Shown: piece by piece, positions 27,885 to 37,210 of the stretch
Numbering within the stretch: position 1 is the stretch's first letter
Layout of the letters: each line of letters opens with the position of its first letter
Origin: an uncultured Pseudoalteromonas sp.
Lineage (GTDB): Bacteria; Pseudomonadota; Gammaproteobacteria; Enterobacterales; Alteromonadaceae
Length of the DNA stretch: 64,000 bases
Assembly: GCA_947493455.1 (NCBI GenBank)
Contig: CANLRB010000008.1
Location: forward strand, 149,173-213,172
Reading direction: 5' to 3'
Notes under the pieces: generated by a model
Seen by the model: the letters and a program-made list of their open reading frames with translations, nothing else
Database searches by the model: none
What the model was told of the DNA's origin: nothing
Made by a program: the position numbers and the translations under genes

Positions 27885-29090
27885 TTACCTCAAGTATTCA
27901 CTAGCTGCTGCACTTTCACGAACACATGTAATTTCGCCTTGTTTCAAGATATATTCAGCAGGTAATTCATGGCATAAGAAGTACGGCATACTTTCAGTAA
28001 AGCCATAAGCGCCACACTGTGCAAAAATAAGCCAATCGGCTTCGTTAATGTCAGTAGCTAAACTAAATGTGCCTAAACTATCGAGTGCGGTGCATAAAGG
28101 CCCATGTACTGAATAGTCTTGCACCGGTGCTTGTGATTCTCGTAATAATTCAGCAGGAAAGGCTTGATTAGTGACCGCTGGACGCAAAATATGATTGATG
28201 CCACCCGCAACAATAAGCTGGTTACTGCCATAATTTTGTTTTTGTTCAATCACAGGGTTAATATAAAAGCCAACTTCTCCAACCGCATAACGGCCGAGTT
28301 CCATCCATAGTTCGTCGCACCCCACGCTTAATTTTATGTTATCTAAGGCGTCAATTAAGTTTGACCAAGTTAATGGGTTTTCATGATGATCGTATGGAAT
28401 GCCGAGGCCACCGCCCAAATCGAGGATGCGCAGTCGAAAACCGAGTTGTTCACTCACTTGTTGCAATGGTTTAATCATTGCTTGCCAAAGCTCAGCGAGT
28501 TTTTTACAGCTCAACATATTGCCCCATTGGAAAATATGCAGACCGGCGAAATCTAGCGCAGGATAATTTGAAATATCGAGCTGTGCCCAATCTTCTGGGC
28601 CGAGCCCAAATGGCGTTAAACTGTCACCACCGAGAGGGTTTTTGTCACTGTTAGGCCAGCGTAATTGAATACGCAATAAGACCCTTAATTGAACTTGATG
28701 AGCCGTCGCTGCTTGATTAAGCCAGTGAACCTGATTGATGCTCTCGGCCACAAAGGTACGTACCCCTGATTCGAGAAAGTGTTGGATCTGCTTTTTTGAT
28801 TTTGCAGGGCCAGTATTGAGCACACGATTTGCACTGATGCCTTGCGCGAGCACTTGATTGAGCTCGCCAGAGCTTGCAACATCAAAATCAAAACCACAGT
28901 TATCTAATGTTTTGATGATATGAGAAAGCGGGTTTGCTTTCACCGCATACCAAAGCTTGACGACGTTTTGCGCCGTTAGTTTAGTTAAATGACTCTCTAA
29001 TTTATCTAAATCATAAAGATAAAAGGGGGTTTGTGATTGCTGGCAAACTTGGCTGATCGCAAGACGCTGGTGTGTGCTCAAAAAGCTCAT
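27885..29090 (-). CDS. PLP fold-III decarboxylase, LysA-like with altered substrate motif
   Basis: A 401-residue alanine-racemase-fold decarboxylase. The PLP lysine is Lys51 in YAVKANP; DVASSGEL, GLHIFQWG, LDLGGGLGIPY and ELGRY are also present, and AYGFTESM closes the active site. Diaminopimelate decarboxylase normally has GP-C-E-S-G-D; here the stretch reads GPLCTALDSLG (Cys333, Asp337), so the Glu that contacts the far end of DAP is a Thr. That pattern occurs in other fold-III decarboxylases, so the substrate may be an acylated or different diamino acid. The gene overlaps the dapD-like gene by 1 base. Confidence 0.8.
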   Translation of the reverse strand: MSFLSTHQRLAISQVCQQSQTPFYLYDLDKLESHLTKLTAQNVVKLWYAVKANPLSHIIKTLDNCGFDFDVASSGELNQVLAQGISANRVLNTGPAKSKKQIQHFLESGVRTFVAESINQVHWLNQAATAHQVQLRVLLRIQLRWPNSDKNPLGGDSLTPFGLGPEDWAQLDISNYPALDFAGLHIFQWGNMLSCKKLAELWQAMIKPLQQVSEQLGFRLRILDLGGGLGIPYDHHENPLTWSNLIDALDNIKLSVGCDELWMELGRYAVGEVGFYINPVIEQKQNYGSNQLIVAGGINHILRPAVTNQAFPAELLRESQAPVQDYSVHGPLCTALDSLGTFSLATDINEADWLIFAQCGAYGFTESMPYFLCHELPAEYILKQGEITCVRESAAASEYLR

Positions 29091-29833
29091 TAGCGTAAAA
29101 CCTCTTCAAGCTCAAGTGATGCATCGCTTTGCTCGTCGCGGTATTTTACGATGAGTGCACAAGACATACTTAATCCTTGTGCTTTACCCCACTCACTTGA
29201 GGATGGACGAGAGCCCGGGATCACAATCGCATTTTCTGGGATCGGTTCACCTTTATCTAAGACACGTTCATTAACGCAATCATACACTGGGATGGTTGCA
29301 GAAAGACGTACGCCCGGTGCTAATACTGCGCCTTTCTTCACTACCACGCCTTCAACAATAACACAACCCGCACCAATAAATGCATCATCTTCAATGACAA
29401 CAGGGTTGGCGCCAATTGGTTCGAGTACACCGCCAATTTGTACGGCGGCGCTCAAGTGCACATTTTTGCCGATTTGCGCACATGAACCAACTAAGGCATG
29501 GCTATCAACCATAGTACCGGAGTCGATATAGGCACCAATATTGACATATGCAGGTGGCATAATTACTGTGCCACTGGCCACATAGGTACCCGGGCGCACA
29601 CTACTTCCGCCCGGTACCATGCGTACGCCATCTTCGGCGCTAAAACCGCGTACCGCTAAATTATCTTTATCGACAAAGCCACCCGGAAATTCAATGTTTG
29701 AACCGTTTTTAAAGACATCTAAAATGCCTTTTTTAACGTCGACATTAGCATGCCATTGGCCATTTTCGTCTTGATTGGCAGCACGTACAGTGCCATTTTC
29801 TAAGTTTTTAATGAGTTCTTGCCAGTTCATCAT
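29090..29833 (-). CDS. DapD-like tetrahydrodipicolinate N-acyltransferase
   Basis: A 247-residue left-handed beta-helix acyltransferase with the DapD core: PPAYVNIGAYIDSGTMVDSHALVGSCAQIGKNVHLSAAVQIGGVLEP is clearly the same block as in E. coli DapD (shown there as MPSYVNIGAYVDEG and following). It is about 27 residues shorter than E. coli DapD at the N-terminus. DapD transfers succinyl from succinyl-CoA to tetrahydrodipicolinate in lysine synthesis. The acyl donor here is inferred. It starts 9 bases after the dapA-like stop codon. Confidence 0.85.
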   Translation of the reverse strand: MMNWQELIKNLENGTVRAANQDENGQWHANVDVKKGILDVFKNGSNIEFPGGFVDKDNLAVRGFSAEDGVRMVPGGSSVRPGTYVASGTVIMPPAYVNIGAYIDSGTMVDSHALVGSCAQIGKNVHLSAAVQIGGVLEPIGANPVVIEDDAFIGAGCVIVEGVVVKKGAVLAPGVRLSATIPVYDCVNERVLDKGEPIPENAIVIPGSRPSSSEWGKAQGLSMSCALIVKYRDEQSDASLELEEVLR

Positions 29834-29842
29834 ATTCTCAAG

Positions 29843-30727
29843 TTAGTCCCATGAAAGAATTTGTTGGTTGACTTGATCTAATGTTGCAATTGAATCAAGT
29901 TCTAAATGTGTTAACGGTGGTCGCAAATGCGGAGTATTTAATGTGCCTTGATGATGCATTAAGGCTTTTACTGGAATTGGATTTGCAACACTAAATAGAG
30001 CGTCGATGGCATCGCGCCAAGCGCTAAATAAATTGGGGTGATTGCCTGATAACGCGCGTTTCACAAAAGTAGCCGTTTGTTCAGGCCAGGCATTTGCCGC
30101 AACCGAGACTAAACCAACTGCGCCAGCCTGAGCAAAATAAGGCATCAGCGCATCATCACCACTGAAAATAGCTAAACGCGGTAAGGCTTTTCTAAATTGT
30201 TCAAAGTGTGAAATGTCGCCACTGGCCTCTTTCAACGCCCATAGGTTGTCATGATCTGCAAGGTTCGTGAGAACTTCGGGTGCAATTGAAACGGCGCTAC
30301 GTCCTGGTACGTTATAAATCATGCATGGCAGATTGGTTGCACTTAATAAGCTATCAAACCATTGTGTGAGACCTTTAGATCCGGGTTTCGCATAGAGCGG
30401 AGAGCCAAGCAGTAAGGCATCGACAGGTTGAGTATTACAAAACTCAACCCAGCGCACTTGCTCAGCTAAATTAAAACCGCCAACGGCAACCATAATCGGC
30501 ACTTCGGGTGCTAAATTGCATACGAATTCGACGATACGTTGTTGCTCTAGCACATCGAGTGCGAGACCTTCACCGGTGCTGCCCAAAATAAGAATGGCGT
30601 TGTTTGCCTCTGCTTGTGTGGCGACAAGGTGCTTTAAATTGTCGTAATCGACTTGACCGTGCGCATTAAAAGGCGTCACTAAAGCCGTCCACAACGGATA
30701 TTGCGATAAGTTGAATTGTGTTTTCAT
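29843..30727 (-). CDS. DapA-like dihydrodipicolinate synthase
   Basis: A 294-residue TIM-barrel aldolase, the first gene of the lysine-regulated operon. Key residues match DapA: Schiff-base Lys166 in ALKEASGD, Tyr138 in YNVPGRS, Tyr112 in PLYAKP, Ser50-Thr51 in GSTGEG and Arg143 for the substrate carboxylate. It should condense pyruvate with aspartate semialdehyde, committing carbon to lysine. Being under a lysine riboswitch supports this over the related N-acetylneuraminate lyase activity. The weak GGTAGAG ribosome binding site may be part of the control. Confidence 0.88.
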   Translation of the reverse strand: MKTQFNLSQYPLWTALVTPFNAHGQVDYDNLKHLVATQAEANNAILILGSTGEGLALDVLEQQRIVEFVCNLAPEVPIMVAVGGFNLAEQVRWVEFCNTQPVDALLLGSPLYAKPGSKGLTQWFDSLLSATNLPCMIYNVPGRSAVSIAPEVLTNLADHDNLWALKEASGDISHFEQFRKALPRLAIFSGDDALMPYFAQAGAVGLVSVAANAWPEQTATFVKRALSGNHPNLFSAWRDAIDALFSVANPIPVKALMHHQGTLNTPHLRPPLTHLELDSIATLDQVNQQILSWD

Positions 30728-30841
30728 CTCTACCGAACTTAATAATGCTCGGAGACAGGAGGGAGTCCTAACTTCGAACAGTGTAAAATTCGAAGAGCAA
30801 TGGACTTAAATAGATAAGGCTACGGCCTTATTTTTCTAAGA

Positions 30842-31025
30842 CCAGAAGCTCTCCACCAAACTAAATGCAAAAATTGCAATTGGTGACAGTCGCTGGGATT
30901 CAGCCCAGACGCCCGAAACTAACCGTAAACAACTAAGTTAACTTCTCGGCGCTTATTTCCCTCACTTATTGTCATTGGAGTTTGCTCTCCTCAAATAAGC
31001 TACCTAAATAGCGCACCTCTTCCAG
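30842..31025 (-). promoter_or_regulatory. Lysine riboswitch (L box)
   Basis: Minus-strand elements in order match the E. coli lysC aptamer: CTGGAAG closing P1, AGAGGTGCGC, a GGAG-GAGCAAACTCC arm with AATGA, GTGAGGG then AAGCGCCGA, GGGCTGAATCCCAG, CTGTCACC and GGTGGAGAGC, ending in CTTCTGG, which pairs with the start using two G-U wobbles. The aptamer lies 115 bases before the dapA-like gene. The intervening stretch has stems ATAAGGC/GCCTTAT and CTTCGAA/TTCGAAG, but neither has a U run, so the expression platform may act on translation. Confidence 0.92.
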
Positions 31026-31308
31026 CCCTCGGCACCTCGTTGTTACAACCAAGTGCCCAAATAGGGTGATTTCGAGGCAATTGAAACATTTTAGCCGTCT
31101 ATATGTCAACTCGATTTTTCAATTGCATACAATTTTTATTGTAACAGCTTGATCAATCGAACTTCTTTAGCGTGATTAGTTGATGATTTTTGAGCAAGCT
31201 GAATTTTGTCTTCTATACTTTTGAGTATTCGCGCAATTTAACAGTAGAGGCTTGCGTCATTGAAATAAACACTAAATGGACGAGTGGTGTTTCGACTTGC
31301 GTTTATTT

Positions 31309-34300
31309 ATGAAACGAACGTTATTTTGTTTATTTATCGCTTTATATTTTAGTTTATTAAGTGGTCAACTTGATGCAAAAGAGAGCGGCTCAATGTCGTT
31401 TATCACTGTGGGCGATGATAAAACAATTCCATACGGTGTTGTGACGTGTCTGCTTCAAGATCAGCAGGGGTTTATTTGGATTGGCACACAGCGAGGGCTC
31501 GTGCGCTACGACGGCTATCGCTTTGTATTGTTTAGCAAACAAGTCGGAGATGCACAAAGTATTGCTGATAACTTTATTCATGCACTACACCAAACCCAAG
31601 ATGGTACCTTGTGGATAGCGACACAAAATGGCTTGTCACAATATTTACCAGAGCAGCGTGCTTTTAAGAACTTTTATGCCGATGGTCAAACCAATAGCCT
31701 AACTCACAATCATATTCGTGCGATCACCTCCGATCAACAAGGTAACCTATGGCTTGGCAGTAACTCAGGTTTGGTTTATTTAGCGCGTGGGACAACGCAA
31801 TTTACCCATTATCAACTCGGTTTGGTGGATAGTACGGTCAACTCGCTACTATTTGATAGTCGTAATCAATTATGGGTTGGTTCGGCAAATGGGCTTTATC
31901 AATTTGATCGTAAAAGCAAAAAACATACGGCTATAAACCCAAGCGAATTTAACAATAAAAATATTCAAACATTATTTTTGGCGCAAGACGATCAGATTTG
32001 GCTTGGTACAAAGCAGCATGGTGCAGCGTTTATGCGTAAACCTGATCAGGTTAACTGGGTTAATGATTTACAAAAAGGGTCGACTCATCATTGGGTGTCT
32101 TCCTTTATGCAGCCAAATTCTAAACAACTTTGGCTGTCGACATATGGTGGTGGAGTTAGTGTACTTGATGCCAGTAATGGCGAGGTATTGGAGCAATTTA
32201 AGCATGATAGTGCGATAAAAAGCTCAGTGAATGTGGATACAATCAGTAGCTTACTGTTAGATGATGCGGGGATTTTGTGGATAGGCACTTGGGGTGGTGG
32301 GTTAAATAAAGTGAATGTGATGCAAGGTGCTTTTCGTACCTTGAGGTACAGCCCACATCGAGACTCTGCGTTAAGTGATAGTAATGTGCGTTCTATTATA
32401 CAGTTGCATGATGGTCGGTGGCTTTTTGGTACTAGCACTAAGGGCATTGATGTGCTTGATGAAGCATATCGGAAAGTGGCAAACATTGGCAGCCAACAAG
32501 ATTTATCGGTAGGTGTAATAAGCGCTTTAGCGCAAAGTGAAGACGCGCGAATTTGGGTCGGCACTATAAACCAAGGGGTTGTCTCAATTGTTCCTAGAGA
32601 TGATTCGTTTACTGTTATAAAACAAAATCTTGAATTAAATAGCCCAGTTGTCAATAAGCTGCTTGCAGATCAAGAAAAACTTTGGGTAGGCACACAAAGA
32701 GGACTTAATTTATATAACTTGAATACAGGTCGAGTTTCTTCGTTTAAGTTAACTAGTGGTACGTTTTTTCGAGAACGAGTGAACTCACTAGTTCTCGACA
32801 AGTTTCGCAATTTGTGGATAGGTACTGCAAATGGGCTTTACTTTTTGGCGGCAGGATCGAACCAAATAAAACGCTATATCAGTGATGAGCAAAACGAACT
32901 GAGTCTGCCCAGTAATCAGATTATGGGGTTGTTGGTCGATAGTCAAAATACACTGTGGGTAGACACGAGTTTAGGGTTAACGAGGTTAACGATTACAGCG
33001 GACGGTCGCCATCAATTTGAACGTGTTGGACGTCATTATGAACAACCAAGTTTATATGTAGGCGGCAATTTATTAAATGATGACAGCGGCCGAATTTGGA
33101 CCCAGTGGCACGTATTAAATCCAACTAACTGGCACTTAGCACAGCTTATTGAAACTGATGGGGTGGATATTGGCACTGCATGGTTAAACTCGTATGCAAA
33201 GGGGCGCAATGGACAATTACTCTATGGTGGCACGCGTGGCGTTTTAGTGGTCGACCCAACTCAATTTCGTTATTGGCACTATCAACCTAAAGTCTTTATT
33301 ACTGAACTGAAGCGTGACGACAAAGCAATCGGTATAGATGCTAAGTTGAACTTAGCTGCAGAAAATAGGGGCTTTAGCTTGGAGTTTTCTGCAAGTGATT
33401 TTTCATTGCCTGAAAACAACCGCTACGCTTATCAGTTGGTCGGCTATGATAAAAATTGGGTGAGCACGTCTGCAGAGAATCGACGTATTAGCTATAAAAA
33501 TTTACAGCCTGGCTCATATCAACTCAACCTAAAAGCAAGTAATCGCAATGGTGTTTGGAGTAAGCATAATGTGGTGTTAGATGTGACCGTTGAGCCTAAG
33601 TGGTATCAGTCGTTTATTTTTAAAATCGTATTTACGTTTGCGCTAATAAGTATTGTTTACTTAATTTATATTTTTCGTGTTAATAGGCTGAAAGCTAAGC
33701 AAAGTGAGCTTAAACAAGAAGTGAAGCAGCGAACTCAGGCGCTACAAATTGCGCACAACAATCTCGCGGCATTGAGTGAAATTGGATGCCAAATAGCGGC
33801 GACTACAAACCTCAATAGTGTGCTCGAACAACTTTGCGAACAGGCCGAACGGTTAATGCAGATTGATATATTTGGTGTTGGTTTATATCGCCAAGACACC
33901 GGCAATATTGAATTTGAAGTCGCCATGCAGCAAGGAAAACGATTTGCACCGTATATTCGTCATATTGACGATAAACAACAACTGGCGGTATGGGTAATAG
34001 AAAATAAACTGCCCATTTTGATTCGTGACGCGGCATCTGAACTTTCTAATTATATTTCATCTTTGGTATTGCAAGAGCCTGACTCAGGCTTTCAGTTGGA
34101 TGATGGTAGTCGCTCCCAAGCACCTAATTCATATATTTATGTACCAATGATCGTAAAAGATAAAGTCATCGGTGTGATGACAGCGCAAAGTTTTACAGTG
34201 GATCGCTATGATCAATCTGACCTTAAGTTACTGCAAACACTTGGATCGTATGCGGCGATTGCGATTGATAATGCAGACCAAATTTATCAACTTGATAGAG

Positions 34301-35067
34301 CAAACCAAAAGTTAACCACTACCAAAAAAGAACTCGAGGCGTCACATCAGCAGCTAGAAAAGTTAAGTGTGACCGATCAGCTTACGGGTTTATATAATCG
34401 TCGTTTTTTAATGCAGCATATTCAAACTGATCTTTATCAATCAAAGCGCGATTATAAAAACTGGCAAAAAGGCCATGTCAAGCAAGCGCCTAGCCGCAGT
34501 GACATGGTCTTTTTTCTCATTGATCTTGATTTGTTTAAACAAGTTAATGATAACTATGGCCATAATGCTGGAGATAAAGTGCTCGTCGCAATGAAAGAAA
34601 TACTGACAACGGTTTTTCGTGAGTCAGATTATATCATTCGTTGGGGAGGCGAAGAGTTTTTAGCTGTGGCACGTTTTAGTCATAGACAAAAAGCGCCGAT
34701 GTTGGCAGAGCGCGTTCGAAAAGCGGTGGCGATGTACTCATTTGATATTGGCGACGAAAGAACGATTTCATTAACTTGTTCGATCGGCTTTGCCAGTTAC
34801 CCGTTTGTACCGCAATACCAGTGCCAATTTAGCTGGGAAAATGTGATTGAAATCGCTGATCAGTGTTTATATGCAGCCAAAAAAAGTGGGCGTAATGCAT
34901 GGGTTGGCGCCGATGGCGTGGCGATTGAAAATAACACTGAGTTTTTGAAAACACTGGCCGAAGAGCCACAGCGTGCATTAGTTTCAAGCGAAACAAACGT
35001 GATGACATCGCTCGAATCTGATGCCGCTTTAATATGGCAGCAACCAAAAACAAAGGCGGGCATATAG
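31309..35067 (+). CDS. Reg_prop sensor with GAF and active GGDEF domain
   Basis: An inner-membrane diguanylate cyclase of about 1252 residues. The signal-like start MKRTLFCLFIALYFS favours the ATG at 31309 over an in-frame ATG at 31276, though neither has a good ribosome binding site. Two-component-regulator propeller repeats (DQQGFIWIGTQRGL, DGTLWIATQNGL and others) fill about residues 40-640, a Y_Y_Y domain follows (NNRYAYQLVGYDKNWV), then a membrane helix near 770, a coiled linker, a GAF domain (about 820-985) and GGDEF with intact RWGGEEF near 1112. It should make c-di-GMP in response to a periplasmic ligand, perhaps an oligosaccharide. A histidine kinase domain, the commoner partner, is absent. 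Confidence 0.88.
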   Translation: MKRTLFCLFIALYFSLLSGQLDAKESGSMSFITVGDDKTIPYGVVTCLLQDQQGFIWIGTQRGLVRYDGYRFVLFSKQVGDAQSIADNFIHALHQTQDGTLWIATQNGLSQYLPEQRAFKNFYADGQTNSLTHNHIRAITSDQQGNLWLGSNSGLVYLARGTTQFTHYQLGLVDSTVNSLLFDSRNQLWVGSANGLYQFDRKSKKHTAINPSEFNNKNIQTLFLAQDDQIWLGTKQHGAAFMRKPDQVNWVNDLQKGSTHHWVSSFMQPNSKQLWLSTYGGGVSVLDASNGEVLEQFKHDSAIKSSVNVDTISSLLLDDAGILWIGTWGGGLNKVNVMQGAFRTLRYSPHRDSALSDSNVRSIIQLHDGRWLFGTSTKGIDVLDEAYRKVANIGSQQDLSVGVISALAQSEDARIWVGTINQGVVSIVPRDDSFTVIKQNLELNSPVVNKLLADQEKLWVGTQRGLNLYNLNTGRVSSFKLTSGTFFRERVNSLVLDKFRNLWIGTANGLYFLAAGSNQIKRYISDEQNELSLPSNQIMGLLVDSQNTLWVDTSLGLTRLTITADGRHQFERVGRHYEQPSLYVGGNLLNDDSGRIWTQWHVLNPTNWHLAQLIETDGVDIGTAWLNSYAKGRNGQLLYGGTRGVLVVDPTQFRYWHYQPKVFITELKRDDKAIGIDAKLNLAAENRGFSLEFSASDFSLPENNRYAYQLVGYDKNWVSTSAENRRISYKNLQPGSYQLNLKASNRNGVWSKHNVVLDVTVEPKWYQSFIFKIVFTFALISIVYLIYIFRVNRLKAKQSELKQEVKQRTQALQIAHNNLAALSEIGCQIAATTNLNSVLEQLCEQAERLMQIDIFGVGLYRQDTGNIEFEVAMQQGKRFAPYIRHIDDKQQLAVWVIENKLPILIRDAASELSNYISSLVLQEPDSGFQLDDGSRSQAPNSYIYVPMIVKDKVIGVMTAQSFTVDRYDQSDLKLLQTLGSYAAIAIDNADQIYQLDRANQKLTTTKKELEASHQQLEKLSVTDQLTGLYNRRFLMQHIQTDLYQSKRDYKNWQKGHVKQAPSRSDMVFFLIDLDLFKQVNDNYGHNAGDKVLVAMKEILTTVFRESDYIIRWGGEEFLAVARFSHRQKAPMLAERVRKAVAMYSFDIGDERTISLTCSIGFASYPFVPQYQCQFSWENVIEIADQCLYAAKKSGRNAWVGADGVAIENNTEFLKTLAEEPQRALVSSETNVMTSLESDAALIWQQPKTKAGI

Positions 35068-35094
35068 CCCGCCTTCATTGCTGTAGTCATCGTC

Positions 35095-35718
35095 TTATTG
35101 ATGTTTTACTTTAATATCGCCAACACCCACTTCAGCTTCAATGCTAAATTGCCCATTGCCGCGAAGAATTGATTCTGAGCTGACCATATTACGCTTTTGT
35201 TCAAGGTCACCTTGCATGCCGCGAATAGCTGTATCGCCAACACCTGATTCAAGTTCAATGCGTTTGAAGTCGTTAGTTGATGTTGCAATGCGCACCGAGC
35301 CGACACCGACTTCAATATCTGCAGAATTGATCAAGTTGCTAATTTCAACACTGCCAACACCAATTTCTAAATCAAGGGCTGCACTTTTTGGTACTTTAAT
35401 TAGCCATTCTTGTTGTAAGTCATTGTCATCAATTTCAAGTTTGATACGCTTGTCGCGAATATCTTTATCGAGTGTCACTCCTGATACATCTTGATCACTT
35501 GAAAACCAGCTATCGTTTTTCGCTTCAATGTCAATTTCGATTGTTAATTCATTGGTATCAACAATTTCAACTTCCAAACTACCCACTGGGAAGTTGATTG
35601 ATAGGGTTTGCTCTGGCTTCATAGTAATTGAATCAGTGATGCGTTTTTCACTATCTGCGAAAACAGATGAACTAAACAGTGAGCTTGCTAACAGCGTTGC
35701 AACGGCAATCTTTTTCAT
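35095..35718 (-). CDS. Exported beta-repeat protein, DUF4097-like
   Basis: A 207-residue protein with a signal peptide (about 1-21, SSVFADS). The mature part is a regular beta structure in which GVGS or GVGD recurs (GVGSVEI, GVGSVRI, GVGDTAI, GVGDIKV), as in DUF4097-type beta-helical proteins. It converges on the sensor gene with a 27-base gap. Function unknown. Confidence 0.65.
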   Translation of the reverse strand: MKKIAVATLLASSLFSSSVFADSEKRITDSITMKPEQTLSINFPVGSLEVEIVDTNELTIEIDIEAKNDSWFSSDQDVSGVTLDKDIRDKRIKLEIDDNDLQQEWLIKVPKSAALDLEIGVGSVEISNLINSADIEVGVGSVRIATSTNDFKRIELESGVGDTAIRGMQGDLEQKRNMVSSESILRGNGQFSIEAEVGVGDIKVKHQ

Positions 35719-35815
35719 AAATCGAATCCTTGTAACATTTAATGATGTTGTCTTTTATCTATTAGACGCTGATAAATTCGTAAAAGGTTTAAATAAAATT
35801 AAATTAATTTTTGTT

Positions 35816-36706
35816 TTATAATTTTGTGACTTTAAACCCTTCGTTTCGAAGTAAGGTTACCAGCCCATTTTCAGCCACCAAATGAAGCGCGCCAACGGCG
35901 ATAAAGTGAGGTGTTTGGGTTAATGGCGTTTTTAATTGAGTAATCCAATTTTGATTGCGATTGACTAACAGTACTTGTTCTGTTTTGGCGCTGTAGCTGT
36001 CTTGCGTAAAGGTATCACGGTAATACTTTTCGAGTGCGTTATGATCGCCGCGTTTCCAGCTATTTATAAGCTTATTAAAATGGCTATCCATTTGCGCAAG
36101 CTCCTCAAGGCTATCACTAACCAGCTTATCATTATATTGGGAAAGTTGATTGAATAGTGTGAGTTGTTGATCGAGAGTTTCTAAACTTTGCACTGTAATT
36201 TGCTTTTCATTAGCTAATTTTAATACTTGTTTATCGATCCCGTTTTGTTCACTAAAACCGGCATTTTGGTATTCCATTAACGTGACAGTCAGCATGACAC
36301 CCCAAGGTTGAATGCGATCCATCAGTAAGATATCAATTCCTTTTTTGCCTAAGTATGTTTTTAGCTTGTTGTAGTTTTCCTGAGATAGCTCGGTTTTTAA
36401 CGATTTACCAGCGGGAAGCGTCATATACTGCATTGATTTTTGTTGTATCTCCATTGGCGAAAGCTTACTTAGATCAACTTCGACCACAACGCGTTGTGAC
36501 TTTTTAATTGCATTGGTGACAGCTGTCGGTAGTCCGTTCATATCGGCATCACCTAAATGGACTGTACCAAATAAATAAGATGTCACGTTATTTTTTTCAA
36601 TTTGCCATAGCGTAGGTGCTATTTTATTGTTTGCGCCGACATGTGTTGAAACTAAAACGAATGAGATGAAAACAAAAAGTTTTAATATATTGATTGCCTT
36701 GTACAT
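35816..36706 (-). CDS. TraB/GumN family protein
   Basis: A 296-residue exported protein (signal peptide about 1-25) with the TraB/GumN signature: LWQIEKNNVTSYLFGTVHLGD near the mature start (the GTxH motif) and a C-terminal FIAVGALHLVAENGLVTLL. Members are suspected metalloproteases of the Tiki/TraB fold; bacterial substrates are unknown. It lies 97 bases upstream of the beta-repeat gene on the same strand and may or may not share its transcript. Confidence 0.82.
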   Translation of the reverse strand: MYKAINILKLFVFISFVLVSTHVGANNKIAPTLWQIEKNNVTSYLFGTVHLGDADMNGLPTAVTNAIKKSQRVVVEVDLSKLSPMEIQQKSMQYMTLPAGKSLKTELSQENYNKLKTYLGKKGIDILLMDRIQPWGVMLTVTLMEYQNAGFSEQNGIDKQVLKLANEKQITVQSLETLDQQLTLFNQLSQYNDKLVSDSLEELAQMDSHFNKLINSWKRGDHNALEKYYRDTFTQDSYSAKTEQVLLVNRNQNWITQLKTPLTQTPHFIAVGALHLVAENGLVTLLRNEGFKVTKL

Positions 36707-37013
36707 AAGATTCCTTGAGTAACCAGTTAGCTAATAAGCACGGTAAACTATTTGCAAATAAGGAGCAACGACCCATTTGTTTTATTGGTTCAATAGCTAT
36801 TAGTTAGATCGAATAGTTATATCAACTAAAGGAGGAAATAAGGCTTTTTTTTAAAACGATCACAGCAGCTTAACAAGTCTTAAAATTGCATACAATCAAC
36901 GCATTTATTCTTTGGTTAAATTATGTTGAATAAATTATGCTTGTTTTGGTTTTTTTGTTGTCATAATTGGAGTTTGTGAAACAAAACGCAGATGTGTTGC
37001 ATTATTTTATCTG
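36707..37013. other. Intergenic region between the TraB/GumN gene and the ilv promoter
   Basis: An AT-rich 307-base stretch that should hold the divergent TraB/GumN promoter and upstream ilv control sites. A strong Shine-Dalgarno-like AAAGGAGG near 36828 has no start codon at a useful distance. No convincing gene or structured RNA was seen. Confidence 0.5.
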
Positions 37014-37042
37014 TTGACTTTGCAGGTTATAAACGATACTAA
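37014..37042 (+). promoter_or_regulatory. Sigma-70 promoter of the ilv operon
   Basis: TTGACT and TACTAA are separated by 17 bases. The expected start near 37050 gives a leader of about 65 bases before ilvL. Confidence 0.7.
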
Positions 37043-37113
37043 TAGGCCACCTTGTCGAATTGAGTTTATTTCGACAGATTTTTATTACGAATTATTTTGG
37101 TGAAATTTACAGC

Positions 37114-37185
37114 ATGATGAAACCAGTACACGCACTAGTCCTTATTATTAACGTGGTGATTATTATTACCGCGGGGGCTGGTTAG
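37114..37185 (+). CDS. ilvL: ilv operon leader peptide
   Basis: A 23-codon reading frame starting with two consecutive ATGs; eleven of the 23 residues are Ile, Val or Leu, including the runs LVLII and VVIII. It is followed at once by the attenuator. Ribosome stalling at these codons when branched-chain aminoacyl-tRNAs are scarce would favour antitermination. Too short to be found by length-filtered gene calling. Confidence 0.93.
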   Translation: MMKPVHALVLIINVVIIITAGAG

Positions 37186-37210
37186 TGCTGTAAAAACAGA
37201 CAAACCATAG

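Noticed and set aside
29151-29531. 126-codon plus-strand frame inside the dapD-like gene
   Set aside because: It is antisense to a clearly conserved left-handed beta-helix gene and shows no recognisable domain.
31276-31308. Upstream ATG for the propeller sensor
   Set aside because: It would put a charged, non-signal stretch before an otherwise typical signal peptide; kept only as an alternative.
36922-36978. 18-codon frame upstream of the ilv promoter
   Set aside because: It has no ribosome binding site and no control codons, and lies before the likely transcription start.
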